Positions 25,891 through 34,615 of a stretch of DNA of 64,000 nucleotides are shown here, one piece after another (within the stretch, counting starts at the first letter, position 1; the number at the start of each line of letters is the position of its first letter). The stretch is from an uncultured Roseibium sp. (GTDB lineage: Bacteria > Pseudomonadota > Alphaproteobacteria > Rhizobiales > Stappiaceae), in the NCBI RefSeq assembly GCF_963669205.1, contig NZ_OY769915.1:1-64000 (forward strand), given 5' to 3'. The notes under the pieces are model-generated. The model was not told the DNA's origin. It saw nothing but the letters and a program-made list of their open reading frames with translations, and did no database searches. Made by a program: the position numbers and the translations under genes.

Positions 25891-26060
25891 GGCGCAATTC
25901 TCCCTTTGATTGTCGAAACCGTGTCTGACACCCCAAGTTTAGCATGAGATGCCGTCCCGGGACCGGACGCTTCCAAAACACGCGCCCGGATGCCAGCACC
26001 AGTTTATCCAAAAAGAAGGAACCGGTTTGACACGCAAGGCGAAGCCCGAAGGAAAAAACT

Positions 26061-26525
26061 CTAGCCGCCTGCCCGGGTCACCTTGGCGGCGAAACAGCCC
26101 CGCTTTGCGAAATGAAGGTGCAGATAATCCACATCCGCATTGCCGAAGAATGTCGAGATCAGCCCGGTCACCTCGGAACCGTCGATGACATCGGCGTCGA
26201 CGATTTCATGCTCCGCATTGAAGGCGCGGACCGATAGCAGACGGCTTGAAATGGAAGCGGGCACGACGCCGGCGGCTGGAAGGTTCTCCAGCGCCCCGTC
26301 GCCGACATAGATCGCATGGCGCGAGCGATAGGGGGTCTCGCCGGGCTGATGTTCGAAATTCAGCAGGAACACGCGTTGCCCTTCTGCAAGGTCGGTCAGG
26401 GACACCCGGCAGGGCGCGGCACCGTCTGAAACGTGGACTTGAACATTCCTGAGTGCAAGTTCGTCGTCCGGGAGCCCGTAAAGATGGGAAAACGCGCTTT
26501 CCGGCAGGGGATTGATCTGAAACAT
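26061..26525 (-). CDS. DUF1203 family protein
   Basis: A 154-residue protein matching the DUF1203 pattern: an N-terminal FQINPLP, a central C-R-V-S-L segment with PYRSRHAIYV, and a C-terminal LHLHFAKRGCFAAKV. Function is unknown. AGGAG precedes the ATG. It is a single gene flanked by a different operon and a membrane-protein gene on the same strand. Confidence 0.8.
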   Translation of the reverse strand: MFQINPLPESAFSHLYGLPDDELALRNVQVHVSDGAAPCRVSLTDLAEGQRVFLLNFEHQPGETPYRSRHAIYVGDGALENLPAAGVVPASISSRLLSVRAFNAEHEIVDADVIDGSEVTGLISTFFGNADVDYLHLHFAKRGCFAAKVTRAGG

Positions 26526-26597
26526 GAAACGTCTCCTCAGTTCGTCTGAGGCGACCTTAAGAACGGGTCACCCGCAAGGCGACCCGATTTGCGAGCC

Positions 26598-27767
26598 CTA
26601 TTGCGTGACGGTCTGCTGCCGGTGCCAGCCGACAAGCAGGGTCATGCCGAGAATTACCAGATAGGGCAGGTGGAACCGCGTTTCATAGTGCGGGAACACG
26701 ATGTATTTGGCGCAGATCGACGTGAAGGCCGCATAAAGCAGCACTTTCGACCTGAGATCCAGGCGGTCGGGTGAAATGCACTTCGCGAAGAAGAGCACGA
26801 GCCCGAACAGAACCGCGACCCAGGTGAAACCCATGACGGCCCTGACCGTCGACCGGACGAGCATTTCGACATAGGTACCGATGGAAAAGGGCGGATCGAA
26901 ATCCTTCAGTGTCGGCACGTATTCGATATGGGTGAACCACATGTGGATCCACCAGCCTGGGTGATCCGCGCCGCGCGTCAGCCAGACATAGATCCCCAGG
27001 CAAGCGGCGAAGCAGGCTATCATCGCCCAACGCCCCGGCCCGTAGATGGCGGCGAATACGAAGAACACGCCGATAAAGGCAAGATGATCCGGTCTCACGA
27101 GAAAGGCGCAGATGAGCGCAAGCGCCGCCGGCACATCCCATTTTTCCAGGAAGAAGAACGCCGCCAGCAACAGGAAGAACGTCGCGTAGAGATCCGGCGA
27201 AACGAGCTGGGCCGCGTAGCCGAAACTGCACAGCATGAGGAAGGCGGCCACGACAGGGCCATGGGCCAGTGTCCCGGTCCTTGCGAGCCAGACCAGCAGG
27301 ACGGCACCAACGGCAAGGACCGACAGCAGCGAGATCAGCCGGAACGCTTCAACGGTACCGGTGACGCCCGAGAAAAGGCGCGCGGTTTCGACATAGAGCA
27401 CCTTGAGCCGGTAGAAGCCGAGCATCGTTTCAAAGGCGTCCGCATCCTGCGCCTGATGGACACGGTACGGACGGTCCTCGGTCAGCGTGACATATTCACC
27501 GTCGCTGACATTGGCCTTCACGAGCGCGTAGGTTTTTGCATGCAGGTCTGCGCTATCCGCCGTGTCCGGCTCGATCGCGGTCGCCGTATAGGCCAGCATG
27601 TCCCAGTTCGAAACCGGGAACACCTGCACCACGGCCGCCGTCATCAGGATGAACAGGCACAGAACTGCGGCTCCTATCCAGCTTCGCAAGGGTCGGTAGA
27701 TGCGGCCTGCAATACCGAATGCAGTCAGGAAAACACCTTCCAGACTGCGTTGTGCAAAGTTGGACAT
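26598..27767 (-). CDS. Polytopic membrane protein, possibly GT-C type
   Basis: A 389-residue protein with about nine to ten predicted membrane segments. After the first segment (31-51) comes a short extracytoplasmic motif with W55-D56 and an acidic, polar loop, an arrangement reminiscent of GT-C lipid-linked glycosyltransferases. No clear family motif is recognised. It ends in a basic tail (GWHRQQTVTQ). It is divergent from the GMC oxidoreductase. The glycosyltransferase idea is only an inference from topology. Confidence 0.6.
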   Translation of the reverse strand: MSNFAQRSLEGVFLTAFGIAGRIYRPLRSWIGAAVLCLFILMTAAVVQVFPVSNWDMLAYTATAIEPDTADSADLHAKTYALVKANVSDGEYVTLTEDRPYRVHQAQDADAFETMLGFYRLKVLYVETARLFSGVTGTVEAFRLISLLSVLAVGAVLLVWLARTGTLAHGPVVAAFLMLCSFGYAAQLVSPDLYATFFLLLAAFFFLEKWDVPAALALICAFLVRPDHLAFIGVFFVFAAIYGPGRWAMIACFAACLGIYVWLTRGADHPGWWIHMWFTHIEYVPTLKDFDPPFSIGTYVEMLVRSTVRAVMGFTWVAVLFGLVLFFAKCISPDRLDLRSKVLLYAAFTSICAKYIVFPHYETRFHLPYLVILGMTLLVGWHRQQTVTQ

Positions 27768-27978
27768 GTCGTGAGCCTCGCCAGCGGAACCGGCCCAGTT
27801 GTCGCAAGTTATCGTAAGAATTACGTAAACGGCCTCAGGGTATGGCTCTATCTATAGGCGTCTTCATCCATTGCCGGTGGCAATTTTGTACGCCAGAGGG
27901 ACCTGATTCATCCAGCGGCTAACTTGACCGGACACCATCGCTCGTGCGTCCATCCGGGAAACGGATATTGGAGGAACG

Positions 27979-29592
27979 ATGCACGACCTCGGGGCATGGG
28001 ACTACGTTATTGTCGGTGCGGGAACTGCGGGCTGCGTGCTGGCGAACCGCTTGTCGGAAGACCCTGATGTGAGGGTATTGCTCCTGGAAGCGGGCAAGAG
28101 CGACAACTACGTATGGGTGCATATTCCGGTCGGCTACCTTTACTGTATCGGCAATCCACGCGTTGACTGGGGCTTCAAGACCGCTGCCGAAAAAGGCCTG
28201 AACGGCCGCTCGCTGCTCTATCCGCGCGGCAAGGTGCTCGGCGGATGTTCCTCGATCAACGGCATGATCTACATGCGGGGCCAGGCATGGGACTACGATC
28301 ACTGGCGCCAGCTCGGGCTGACCGGATGGGGTTGGGAAGACGTCCTGCCCTATTTCAGGAAATCGGAAGATCACTATGCCCTCGATGACGACATGCACGG
28401 CAAGGACGGGAATCTCCGCGTGGAAGAGCAGCGCATGTCCTGGGAAATCCTCGATGCCTTCCGGGATGCCTGCGAACAGACCGGCATTCCCAAGACCGCC
28501 GATTTCAACACGGGCGACAATTTCGGATCGGCCTATTTTCAGGTCAACCAGAAATCGGGGTTACGCTGGAACGGCGCAAAAGCCTTCTTGCGCCCGGCGC
28601 AAAACCGCTCGAACCTCAAGGTGCTGACCGAGGCACATGCCGAACGCATCGTCTTTGAAAACGGCAAGGCAAGCGGATTGACGCTTGACGTTGCGGGCGA
28701 ACCGGCAACCCTGCAAGTGGATGGAGAACTGATCCTTGCTGCGGGTTCCATCGGCTCGCCGCAGCTGCTTGAGCTGTCCGGAATCGGCAACCCCGAAATC
28801 TTGAAGAATGCCGGGATCGAATCGCGCGCGGAAAACCGCAATGTCGGCGAGAACCTGCAGGACCACCTGCAGCTGCGGCCCATTTTCAAGGTCAGGAACA
28901 CCCTGACGCTGAATCAGATGGCGGGCAACTGGGTCGGCAAGGCCAAGATCGGCCTCGAATATCTTCTCAAGCGGTCGGGACCCATGTCGATGGCTCCCAG
29001 TCAGCTGGGCGCGTTTGCGAAAACCGACCCATCCTTTGAAACGCCGAATGTGCAATACCACGTGCAGCCGCTGTCCCTGCCGAAATTCGGCGAGCCGCTG
29101 CATCCCTTTCCGGCGGTGACGGCAAGCGTTTGTAACTTGCGGCCCGAAAGCCGTGGCCATGTTCACATCACGTCCGCGAACAAATTAGATCATCCCGAGA
29201 TCCTGCCGAACTATCTCTCCGCGGAAGCCGACAAGCGCGTCGCTGCGGATGCGATTCGGCTGACCCGGCGGATCATGGCAGCCCCCGCCATGCAGCCGTT
29301 CGAGCCGGAAGAGTTTCTGCCGGGACCGGATCTGACGGACGAGGAGGATCTGGTGAAGGCTGCCGGCGAGATCGGGACCACCATTTTTCACCCGGTCAGC
29401 ACCTGCCGGATGGGCACGGACGACGCTTCGGTGGTGGACCGACGCCTCAAATTGCGGGGATTTGACAACATCCGTGTGATCGATGCCTCGGTCATGCCGA
29501 CGATCACCTCCGGAAACACCAACGCGCCAACAATCATGATCGCGGAAAAGGGTGCCGACATGATCAAGGAAGATCGCCGCGCAACGACTTGA
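27979..29592 (+). CDS. GMC-family FAD oxidoreductase (choline/alcohol dehydrogenase type)
   Basis: A 537-residue flavoprotein. The N-terminal FAD motif is VIVGAGTAGCVLANRLSED, followed by LLLEAG, the GMC signature 1 PRGKVLGGCSSINGMIYMRG and signature 2 GSIGSPQLLELSGIG. The catalytic pair appears as H471 (FHPVSTCRMG) and N515 in NTNAPT. GMC enzymes oxidise alcohols, choline or polyethylene glycols; no betaine genes are nearby, so choline is not assumed. GGAGGAACG precedes the ATG. Confidence 0.9.
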   Translation: MHDLGAWDYVIVGAGTAGCVLANRLSEDPDVRVLLLEAGKSDNYVWVHIPVGYLYCIGNPRVDWGFKTAAEKGLNGRSLLYPRGKVLGGCSSINGMIYMRGQAWDYDHWRQLGLTGWGWEDVLPYFRKSEDHYALDDDMHGKDGNLRVEEQRMSWEILDAFRDACEQTGIPKTADFNTGDNFGSAYFQVNQKSGLRWNGAKAFLRPAQNRSNLKVLTEAHAERIVFENGKASGLTLDVAGEPATLQVDGELILAAGSIGSPQLLELSGIGNPEILKNAGIESRAENRNVGENLQDHLQLRPIFKVRNTLTLNQMAGNWVGKAKIGLEYLLKRSGPMSMAPSQLGAFAKTDPSFETPNVQYHVQPLSLPKFGEPLHPFPAVTASVCNLRPESRGHVHITSANKLDHPEILPNYLSAEADKRVAADAIRLTRRIMAAPAMQPFEPEEFLPGPDLTDEEDLVKAAGEIGTTIFHPVSTCRMGTDDASVVDRRLKLRGFDNIRVIDASVMPTITSGNTNAPTIMIAEKGADMIKEDRRATT

Positions 29593-29622
29593 GAGCGCTG
29601 TTGCACTCCACCTGCCGATAAG

Positions 29623-29924
29623 TTAGAGCATTTTCCGACCAATTTGGTTCATTTGATGAGGATATCCGGTTCACTCGGTCAGGCGGGTCACGAAGCGCGA
29701 TGCGGTGCATCGTGCAAGTGGCACAACGCCGCCGATGGGCTGGATATTCTCACCGGTTGTGGAACGTATTCAAGCGACAAACATCAAGATTGGCCGGGCC
29801 CTTTTCCGCTCTGGCATCGTTGGTCCACCCTTGTGGTGGGAAACACCGCTGCGGGCGAACCGTCTCGCCAGCGCGAAAAAGGGCCTCGGTCAAATGACCC
29901 AAATTGGTCGGAAAATACTCTAGC
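29623..29924. mobile_element. MITE-like element, second family, about 300 bp
   Basis: Terminal inverted repeats of about 33 bp: TTAGAGCATTTTCCGACCAA at the left and, in reverse complement, CTAGAGTATTTTCCGACCAA at the right, both continuing ATTTGG.TCATTTGA. The outer TTAG/CTAG fit a YTAR target. There is no transposase inside. The right end lies 31 bp before the modA start, so the element forms most of the modA upstream region; the left end is 30 bp after the GMC gene stop. Confidence 0.75.
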
Positions 29925-29954
29925 CGTTTGACTGTCTGCGAACCTGGATCTCGA

Positions 29955-30716
29955 ATGTACGCGCGTCTCTTTCCGATCATGGCCGTCCTGGCAGCGCTGC
30001 TCGCACCCGCGGCTGCCGCATCCGATCTCACGGTCTTTGCCGCCGCGAGCATGCGCGAGGCGATGGAACGGATCGCCACCGGTTTCGAGGACCAAACAGG
30101 GTCGAAGGTGGTGTTCTCCTTCGCGGGAACCGGGGCACTGGCGCGGCAGATCGAGGCCGGCGCGCCGGCTGATCTCTTTGTTTCCGCTGACGCCGACTGG
30201 ATGGATTATGTGACGGAAAACGGCAGCGTCGATCCTGCAAGCGTGCGGCAGGTCGCGTCCAACGCACTCGTTCTTGTAGGAGCGAGGGGGGGCGCCGCAC
30301 TTGAACTTGAGGCATCGAAGATCGCGGATTTCCTCGATGGCCAGCGCATGGCGATGGCGGATCCGGACACGGTTCCGGCGGGCAGGTATGGCAGGACTGC
30401 GCTGGAAAAGCTCGGTCTCTGGCAATCGGTTGCCGGCCGGCTTGCGCCCATGGAAAATGTCCGGATTGCCCTGGCGTCGGTTGCCAGGGGCGACACGCCG
30501 CTCGGGCTCGTTTACCGCACGGACGCGCAAGTCGAGCCGAACGTTGCCGTTCTTGCCGTCCTGCCGATCTCCAGCCACCCGGAAATCCGCTATCTCGCGG
30601 CTGTGACGGAGACGAGCGCAAACCCGGCCGCCGAACTGTTTCTGGATTTCCTGACCAGTCCGGACGCACAAGAAATCTTGCAATCTCTGGGGTTTGTGAC
30701 CGATAAGGTGGAATAG
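29955..30716 (+). CDS. modA: Molybdate ABC transporter substrate-binding protein
   Basis: A 253-residue periplasmic protein with a signal peptide (MAVLAALLAPAAAASDL, cleavage near residue 23). The ModA fold follows: LTVFAAASMREAMERI, FSFAGTGALARQIEAGAPADLFVSA, ADPDTVPAGRYGR, and the C-terminal FLTSPDAQEILQSLGF. It binds molybdate or tungstate and delivers it to ModBC. I use the ATG at 29955; an earlier in-frame ATG lies inside the neighbouring repeat element. Confidence 0.95.
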   Translation: MYARLFPIMAVLAALLAPAAAASDLTVFAAASMREAMERIATGFEDQTGSKVVFSFAGTGALARQIEAGAPADLFVSADADWMDYVTENGSVDPASVRQVASNALVLVGARGGAALELEASKIADFLDGQRMAMADPDTVPAGRYGRTALEKLGLWQSVAGRLAPMENVRIALASVARGDTPLGLVYRTDAQVEPNVAVLAVLPISSHPEIRYLAAVTETSANPAAELFLDFLTSPDAQEILQSLGFVTDKVE

Positions 30717-30771
30717 TTTGCCGCCAGGGGCACGGCCTCAGGCGGCGCGATGAGCAGCAGACCGGGCGCAC

Positions 30772-31479
30772 GTGAACCTTTTCGACCTTCAACCCGACGA
30801 ATGCCAGGCACTCCTGTTGACCTTGAGGGTCGCAGCCGTCGCGCTTCTCGTCAGTCTGCCTGTGGCGGTTCTGGTCGCCTATGTCCTCGCGCGGTATCGT
30901 TTTCCCGGCCACGGACTGGTCAATGCTCTGGTGCACTTGCCGCTGGTCCTGCCGCCGGTGGTGACGGGCTATGTGCTCTTGATGATGTTCGGCCGGAAAG
31001 GGCCGGTCGGCGCATTTCTGAACGACACCTTCGGGATAAGCTTTGCCTTCAGCTGGACCGGTGCCGCGCTTGCTGCCGGAGTGATGGCCTTTCCGCTGAT
31101 CGTGCGCCCGATCCGCCTGTCTTTCGAAGCCGTTGATCCGAAGCTGGAAGAAGCCGCGAAATCGCTCGGAGCGCACAGGATCGTCACGTTTTTCACCGTG
31201 ACGCTGCCACTCGCCCTGCCCGGTATTCTCGGTGGTGCCATCCTCGGATTTGCCAAGGCCATGGGTGAGTTCGGTGCAACCATCACCTTTGTCTCGAATA
31301 TTCCGGGTGAAACCCGCACGCTTGCGCTTGCGCTTTACACCGCAACGCAGACCCCCAGTGGCGACCTCGCCGCCTTCAGGCTCACGCTGATCGCGGCCTT
31401 TGTCGCCTTTGCCGCCCTGATCGCGTCCGAGTTGCTGGCGCGGCATCTGCGGTCCCGCCTTGGAGGTGCCGATGCTTGA
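30772..31479 (+). CDS. modB: Molybdate ABC transporter permease
   Basis: A 235-residue inner-membrane permease with about five to six membrane segments. The EAA loop that docks on the ATPase is EAAKSLGAHR...LPLALPGI (about residues 125-147), followed by FAKAMGEFGATITF typical of ModB. It starts with GTG at 30772. Its 3' end overlaps modC by 8 bp. Confidence 0.95.
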   Translation: MNLFDLQPDECQALLLTLRVAAVALLVSLPVAVLVAYVLARYRFPGHGLVNALVHLPLVLPPVVTGYVLLMMFGRKGPVGAFLNDTFGISFAFSWTGAALAAGVMAFPLIVRPIRLSFEAVDPKLEEAAKSLGAHRIVTFFTVTLPLALPGILGGAILGFAKAMGEFGATITFVSNIPGETRTLALALYTATQTPSGDLAAFRLTLIAAFVAFAALIASELLARHLRSRLGGADA

Positions 31480-32557
31480 TGTCGACATTGCCGGCAGGGT
31501 CGGCAGCCTGGAGTTTCAGGCAAGGTTTGCCAGCGAGGGCGGCGTCACGTCGCTGTTCGGGCAGTCGGGCTCCGGCAAGACGACCCTGACCAACATGATC
31601 GCCGGACTTCTGGTACCGCAATCCGGGCGGATCGTCCTGGATGGAACGGTTCTGTTCGACGCAGTGCAGGGCGTGAACCTGCCGGTGCAGGAGCGGCGCA
31701 TCGGTCATGTCTTTCAGGATGCGCGCCTCTTTCCCCACCTCAGCGTCAGGTCCAACCTCACTTACGCGCGCTGGGCGGGCCGGCGCGCGGGGGATCGCGA
31801 TCCGGGTGAAGTCGTCGAACTGCTGGGCCTGTCAGCCCTTCTGGAGCGCAAGCCGGGCCGGCTGTCTGGAGGCGAGAAGCAGCGCGTTGCCATCGGGCGG
31901 GCGCTTCTGTCCGATCCCCGTCTGCTGATCATGGACGAGCCGCTAGCCAGTCTCGACCAGGCGCGGCGCAACGATATCCTGCCGTATCTGGACCGTTTGT
32001 GCGGCGAAGCCGGCATACCGATCCTCTATGTCAGTCATTCGATCGAGGAAGTCGCGAGATTGTCCGACACGCTGGTCATCCTGTCCGAGGGCCGCACACC
32101 CGCCTATGGACCCGTTGCAGAGATGCTGACCAGAACCGACCTTGGCCGGGCAACCGGGCGTCACGAGGCCGGTGCGCTCATTCATGGAAAGGTCACGGGA
32201 ACCGATGCGAACTGGGGCCTGACCCTTGTCGATATCGGCGGCGCTGTCCTGCAGATCCCGGATCTGCCGGCTGAAACCGGCGATGCGGTCCGGCTTCGGA
32301 TCAGGGCACGCGATGTCGCCCTTGCGCTCGAACCGCCGCAAGGCCTTTCGATCCGCAATGCGTTCGAAGCAACCATTACCAGCATCTCGGAGGAAACCGG
32401 CCCCTATGCGGAAATCCTGTGCGTTCTCAACGATCAGACCATCCGGGCGCGCATCACCCGGGCCTCCGTTGCCGATCTGAAGCTCGCGACCGGCAGGAGC
32501 GTGACCGTGCTGATCAAGAGCGTCGCCATCGACAGGCGGCAGAGGAGCCTGGTCTAG
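31472..32557 (+). CDS. modC: Molybdate ABC transporter ATP-binding protein
   Basis: A 361-residue ATPase. Walker A is GQSGSGKTT, the Q-loop is FQDARLFPH, the ABC signature is LSGGEKQRVAIGRAL, Walker B is LLIMDEPLASLD and the switch is VSHS. The C-terminal third (from about 285) is a TOBE/Mop-like molybdate-sensing domain. GGAGGT precedes the ATG at 31472, inside the end of modB. The TAG stop is also the CTAG edge of the next repeat element. No modE is seen nearby. Confidence 0.95.
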   Translation: MLDVDIAGRVGSLEFQARFASEGGVTSLFGQSGSGKTTLTNMIAGLLVPQSGRIVLDGTVLFDAVQGVNLPVQERRIGHVFQDARLFPHLSVRSNLTYARWAGRRAGDRDPGEVVELLGLSALLERKPGRLSGGEKQRVAIGRALLSDPRLLIMDEPLASLDQARRNDILPYLDRLCGEAGIPILYVSHSIEEVARLSDTLVILSEGRTPAYGPVAEMLTRTDLGRATGRHEAGALIHGKVTGTDANWGLTLVDIGGAVLQIPDLPAETGDAVRLRIRARDVALALEPPQGLSIRNAFEATITSISEETGPYAEILCVLNDQTIRARITRASVADLKLATGRSVTVLIKSVAIDRRQRSLV

Positions 32558-32729
32558 GGAACGGACCCATAAATGAAGCCATTTTGTCGTCCTTCGGATT
32601 TGACCGTTTCGACCATCTGCATCGTCGCGAAACGCTTGAAAATGCAACACTTTTCCTGCGCTTTCGCTCCTCGCAGTTGGTCAAAACGATCCAAACCAAA
32701 TTGACTTCATTTATGAGTCCGTTCCCTAG
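32554..32729. mobile_element. MITE-like CTAG element, about 175 bp
   Basis: CTAG at 32554-32557 and 32726-32729 bound near-perfect inverted repeats of about 25 bp: GGAACGGACCCATAAATGAA at the left and, in reverse complement, GGAACGGACTCATAAATGAA at the right. No gene is inside. The left CTAG contains the modC stop codon. Confidence 0.8.
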
Positions 32730-32759
32730 TGTACGGCCTCATTTATGGGTCCGTTCCCG
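32726..32759. mobile_element. Degenerate solo hairpin of the CTAG element family
   Basis: Immediately after the larger element, sharing its right CTAG, comes TGTACGGCCTCATT, then TATGGGTCCGTTCCC. This is a shorter, mismatched version of the hairpin at 23629. It sits about 70 bp before the dctB start. Confidence 0.6.
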
Positions 32760-32827
32760 GGCGGTTTTTCCGACCCTGACGATTTTGGTCAATTTCACGG
32801 CTGAATTTCGTGCAGTATAGTGACCCG

Positions 32828-34612
32828 ATGATGCGCAGACCAAAGCGCCTGGCGTGGCGCAAGTTGAAATTCGGCATTGGTGCCGGTCTGGTATTGGCCA
32901 CACTTTTGATCGTGTGGCTGACCGGTCTGGCCAGCCTGCGCATCACACTTGCCGAGACGGAGACCCGGGCAGAAGCGAACCTTGCCGTGCAGACTGCCGT
33001 TCTGGAGCGGTTGCTGGACAAGTTCCGGCTGCTGTCGCCCTTGCTTGCGCGCGGTCCGGACATTGCAGGTCTCATTCACGATCAAAAGGCCAATGCGGAA
33101 CCCGGCATTGCGGCAATTGCGGCCGGCATGTCCGGCGCGGAGGAAATCTGGCTCATGGACGCGTCCGGCAAGGTGATCGTGTCCAGCCAGGAAAGTGTCC
33201 CGGCCAACGCGATCGGTGGCGCCAGGACGATACCCCACGCCTTTACGCAGGCGAGCCAGGGCCAGCTTGGCAGGGAATTGATCCCGGGAACGCCGGAAAC
33301 GCCGTCCAATTATGTGTTCGCATCTCCGCTCAGGCGGGGAGACACCTTCCTCGGCGTGCTGGCCGTGCGGGTGAGCCTTGATGACGTCGAGCAGGCCTGG
33401 GCCTTGAGCAAGGATCCGATCCTCGCACTCGACGGCAGGAACCGGGTGGTCGTTTCCAACGTGCCCGAGCTGAGAGGCAGGACGAGAGACGAACTCGACC
33501 CGAGCTGGAATGTCGCGGACCTGTCGCTGGCGGGGCGCATGCGGTTGCTGCTTCCAGACGCAGGCGCGCGCAATTCGCACATGCAGTTGACGTCGAACCT
33601 GCCGGTGCTGGAGTGGGAAGTGCGCACGCTTGTGGACATCGAAGATGCTCGCCGCCAGTCCGGATGGGCAATGCTTGTGGCCCTGCTGGTCTGCGTCATC
33701 GCGGCCGGCGGTATCTGGTTCCTGATAGCCCGGCGCAAGGAGTTTGTGCGCGAGGAGCGGCGCAACCGGGCGGCGGCCCTTCGCCTGGAGCGCCGCGTCC
33801 AGAGCCGGACCGCAGAATTGCGCCGGGCGAACACCCATCTGGAACGTGAAGTTCGCGAACGCAAGCAGGCCGAAGCCAGTTTGCGCCAGACGCAGGCCGA
33901 ACTTGTCCAGGCGGCCAAGCTTGCAACGCTCGGGCGGATGTCCGCGGCGCTCAGCCATGAATACAACCAGCCCCTGGCCGCGATCCGGTCCGACGCGGAA
34001 ATCGCGGAAATGCTGATCGACCGCAACCGCGCGGAGGAGGCAAAATCCAATCTGACGCGTATTGGCGGCATGGTCACGCGGATGGGAGAAATCGCAAAGA
34101 CGCTCAAGGGCTTCAGCCGGCGTTCCGGAACGGATATCAAACCCGTCTCCCTGCGCCAGGCGATCGACGAGGCCCTTCTCTTGCTTCAGCCGCAGGTCAA
34201 GCAGAGCGGTTTCGGTCTGAATCTCGACCTTCCGGATGAAGACATTATCGTCAAGGGCGGCCGCATCCGGCTCGAACAGGTCATCATCAATCTGCTGTCC
34301 AATGCGTTCGATGCTGTCCAGTCCCGTGCAGCGCCGATGGTCAGTCTTTCGCTGGTTCGAGAGGACCGGGAAGCGGTGTTGCAGGTCGCCGACAACGGTA
34401 CCGGGATCGACCAGGAAACGCTGCCGCAGATCTTCGACCCTTTTTTCACCACCAAGGATGTCGGTGCCGGACTTGGATTGGGCTTGTCGATCGCCTACAA
34501 GATCGTCCATGATTTTTCCGGAACGCTGAAGGCGGAAAACCGGGAAGGCGGAGGCGCGGTCTTCACCATGCGCCTGCCGATCGCGGACAAACAGGTGCTG
34601 GCGGCGGAATAG
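32828..34612 (+). CDS. dctB: C4-dicarboxylate sensor histidine kinase
   Basis: A 594-residue membrane kinase. One membrane helix is near residues 14-36, a long periplasmic double-PAS-type sensor follows, and a second helix lies at about 276-300. A coiled-coil with TLGRMSAALSHEYNQPLAAIRS (phospho-acceptor H377) comes next. The ATP-binding part has INLLSNAFDAV (N box), VADNGTGID (G1), FDPFFTTK (F) and GLGLGLSIAY (G2). DctB senses extracellular C4-dicarboxylates and phosphorylates DctD. The start is ambiguous (tandem ATGs at 32828/32831, GTG at 32810). dctD begins 3 bp after the stop. Confidence 0.93.
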   Translation: MMRRPKRLAWRKLKFGIGAGLVLATLLIVWLTGLASLRITLAETETRAEANLAVQTAVLERLLDKFRLLSPLLARGPDIAGLIHDQKANAEPGIAAIAAGMSGAEEIWLMDASGKVIVSSQESVPANAIGGARTIPHAFTQASQGQLGRELIPGTPETPSNYVFASPLRRGDTFLGVLAVRVSLDDVEQAWALSKDPILALDGRNRVVVSNVPELRGRTRDELDPSWNVADLSLAGRMRLLLPDAGARNSHMQLTSNLPVLEWEVRTLVDIEDARRQSGWAMLVALLVCVIAAGGIWFLIARRKEFVREERRNRAAALRLERRVQSRTAELRRANTHLEREVRERKQAEASLRQTQAELVQAAKLATLGRMSAALSHEYNQPLAAIRSDAEIAEMLIDRNRAEEAKSNLTRIGGMVTRMGEIAKTLKGFSRRSGTDIKPVSLRQAIDEALLLLQPQVKQSGFGLNLDLPDEDIIVKGGRIRLEQVIINLLSNAFDAVQSRAAPMVSLSLVREDREAVLQVADNGTGIDQETLPQIFDPFFTTKDVGAGLGLGLSIAYKIVHDFSGTLKAENREGGGAVFTMRLPIADKQVLAAE

Positions 34613-34615
34613 AAC

